Below, piece after piece: positions 5,131 to 5,205 of a stretch of DNA of 5,205 nt; position 1 is the stretch's first letter, and each line of letters opens with the position of its first letter. A program made the position numbers and the translations under genes. The notes beneath the pieces are model-generated. The model worked only from the letters and a program-made list of their open reading frames with translations, made no database searches and was not told the DNA's origin. This DNA is from an uncultured Eubacteriales bacterium (GTDB lineage Bacteria > Bacillota_A > Clostridia > Christensenellales > Aristaeellaceae). The DNA is taken from contig CALVKX010000149.1 of the NCBI GenBank assembly GCA_944333375.1, positions 1 to 5,205 of the forward strand. The letters run 5' to 3'.

Positions 5131-5205
5131 GCCAATATAGCTCAGTTGGTAGAGCAGCTGATTCGTAATCAGCAGGTCAAGGGTTCGAGTCCCTTTATTG
5201 GCTCC
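5131..5205 (+). tRNA. tRNA-Thr (anticodon CGU), cut at the window edge within CCA
   Basis: A complete cloverleaf is visible. The 7-bp acceptor stem is perfect (5131-5137 with 5196-5202). The D-arm is 5140-5155, the anticodon stem is 5157-5161 with 5169-5173, and the anticodon CGT is at 5164-5166. A five-base variable loop follows, then a T-arm with loop TTCGAGT (5184-5190). The mature body ends at the discriminator T (5203). The last two bases are CC, so CCA is probably encoded, with the A just beyond the window. G1-C72, C2-G71, G35 and U36 agree with known threonine identity elements. It reads ACG codons, which suit the GC-rich genes here. Further tRNAs may follow in the same transcript. Confidence 0.96.

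Noticed and set aside
5131..5205. tRNA-Thr as an integration site for a mobile element
   Set aside because: The window ends at the tRNA and no integrase or duplicated tRNA 3' end is present, so there is nothing to support it.

Overview
This window looks like ordinary chromosomal core sequence from a high-GC member of the Clostridia (Firmicutes). The lineage is inferred from three things: strong GGAGG-type ribosome binding sites, extended -10 promoters, and a CTTGAAAAC boxA-like motif of the kind found in Firmicutes rRNA leaders. Oscillospiraceae or Christensenellales is a reasonable guess, but no 16S sequence is present to settle it. Coding DNA is GC-rich, while the regions around stable-RNA promoters are AT-rich.

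Layout, left to right. Positions 1-123 hold, on the minus strand, a strong promoter with phased A-tracts upstream and a boxA-like leader. I read this as the start of an rRNA operon whose 16S gene lies beyond the left edge. Diverging from it, at 245-273, is a clear promoter for ychF (312-1403, TTG start), which encodes the universally conserved Obg-family ATPase. Eighteen bases later comes a sugar-transfer-associated ATP-grasp protein (1422-2432), probably in the same operon, closed by a GC-rich hairpin. A second hairpin precedes a xylose-isomerase-like TIM-barrel sugar isomerase/epimerase (2570-3388). A hairpin at 3398-3417 separates this gene from a convergent sodium:solute symporter on the minus strand (3427-4914). 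The symporter has its own extended -10 promoter, whose -35 lies in the loop of a 9-bp inverted repeat. At the right edge a near-consensus promoter drives tRNA-Thr(CGU), which ends with the window.

The genes do not form one obvious pathway. YchF, the rRNA promoter and the tRNA belong to translation. The ATP-grasp protein, isomerase and symporter look like carbohydrate or solute metabolism of unknown substrate. I found no mobile element, CRISPR array, phage gene or novel multi-gene system. The points most worth a second look are a 12-base sequence shared upstream of the rRNA and tRNA promoters, the NIAD version of the YchF nucleotide-specificity motif, an inverted repeat on the symporter promoter, and shifts in synonymous third-base preference inside two genes.
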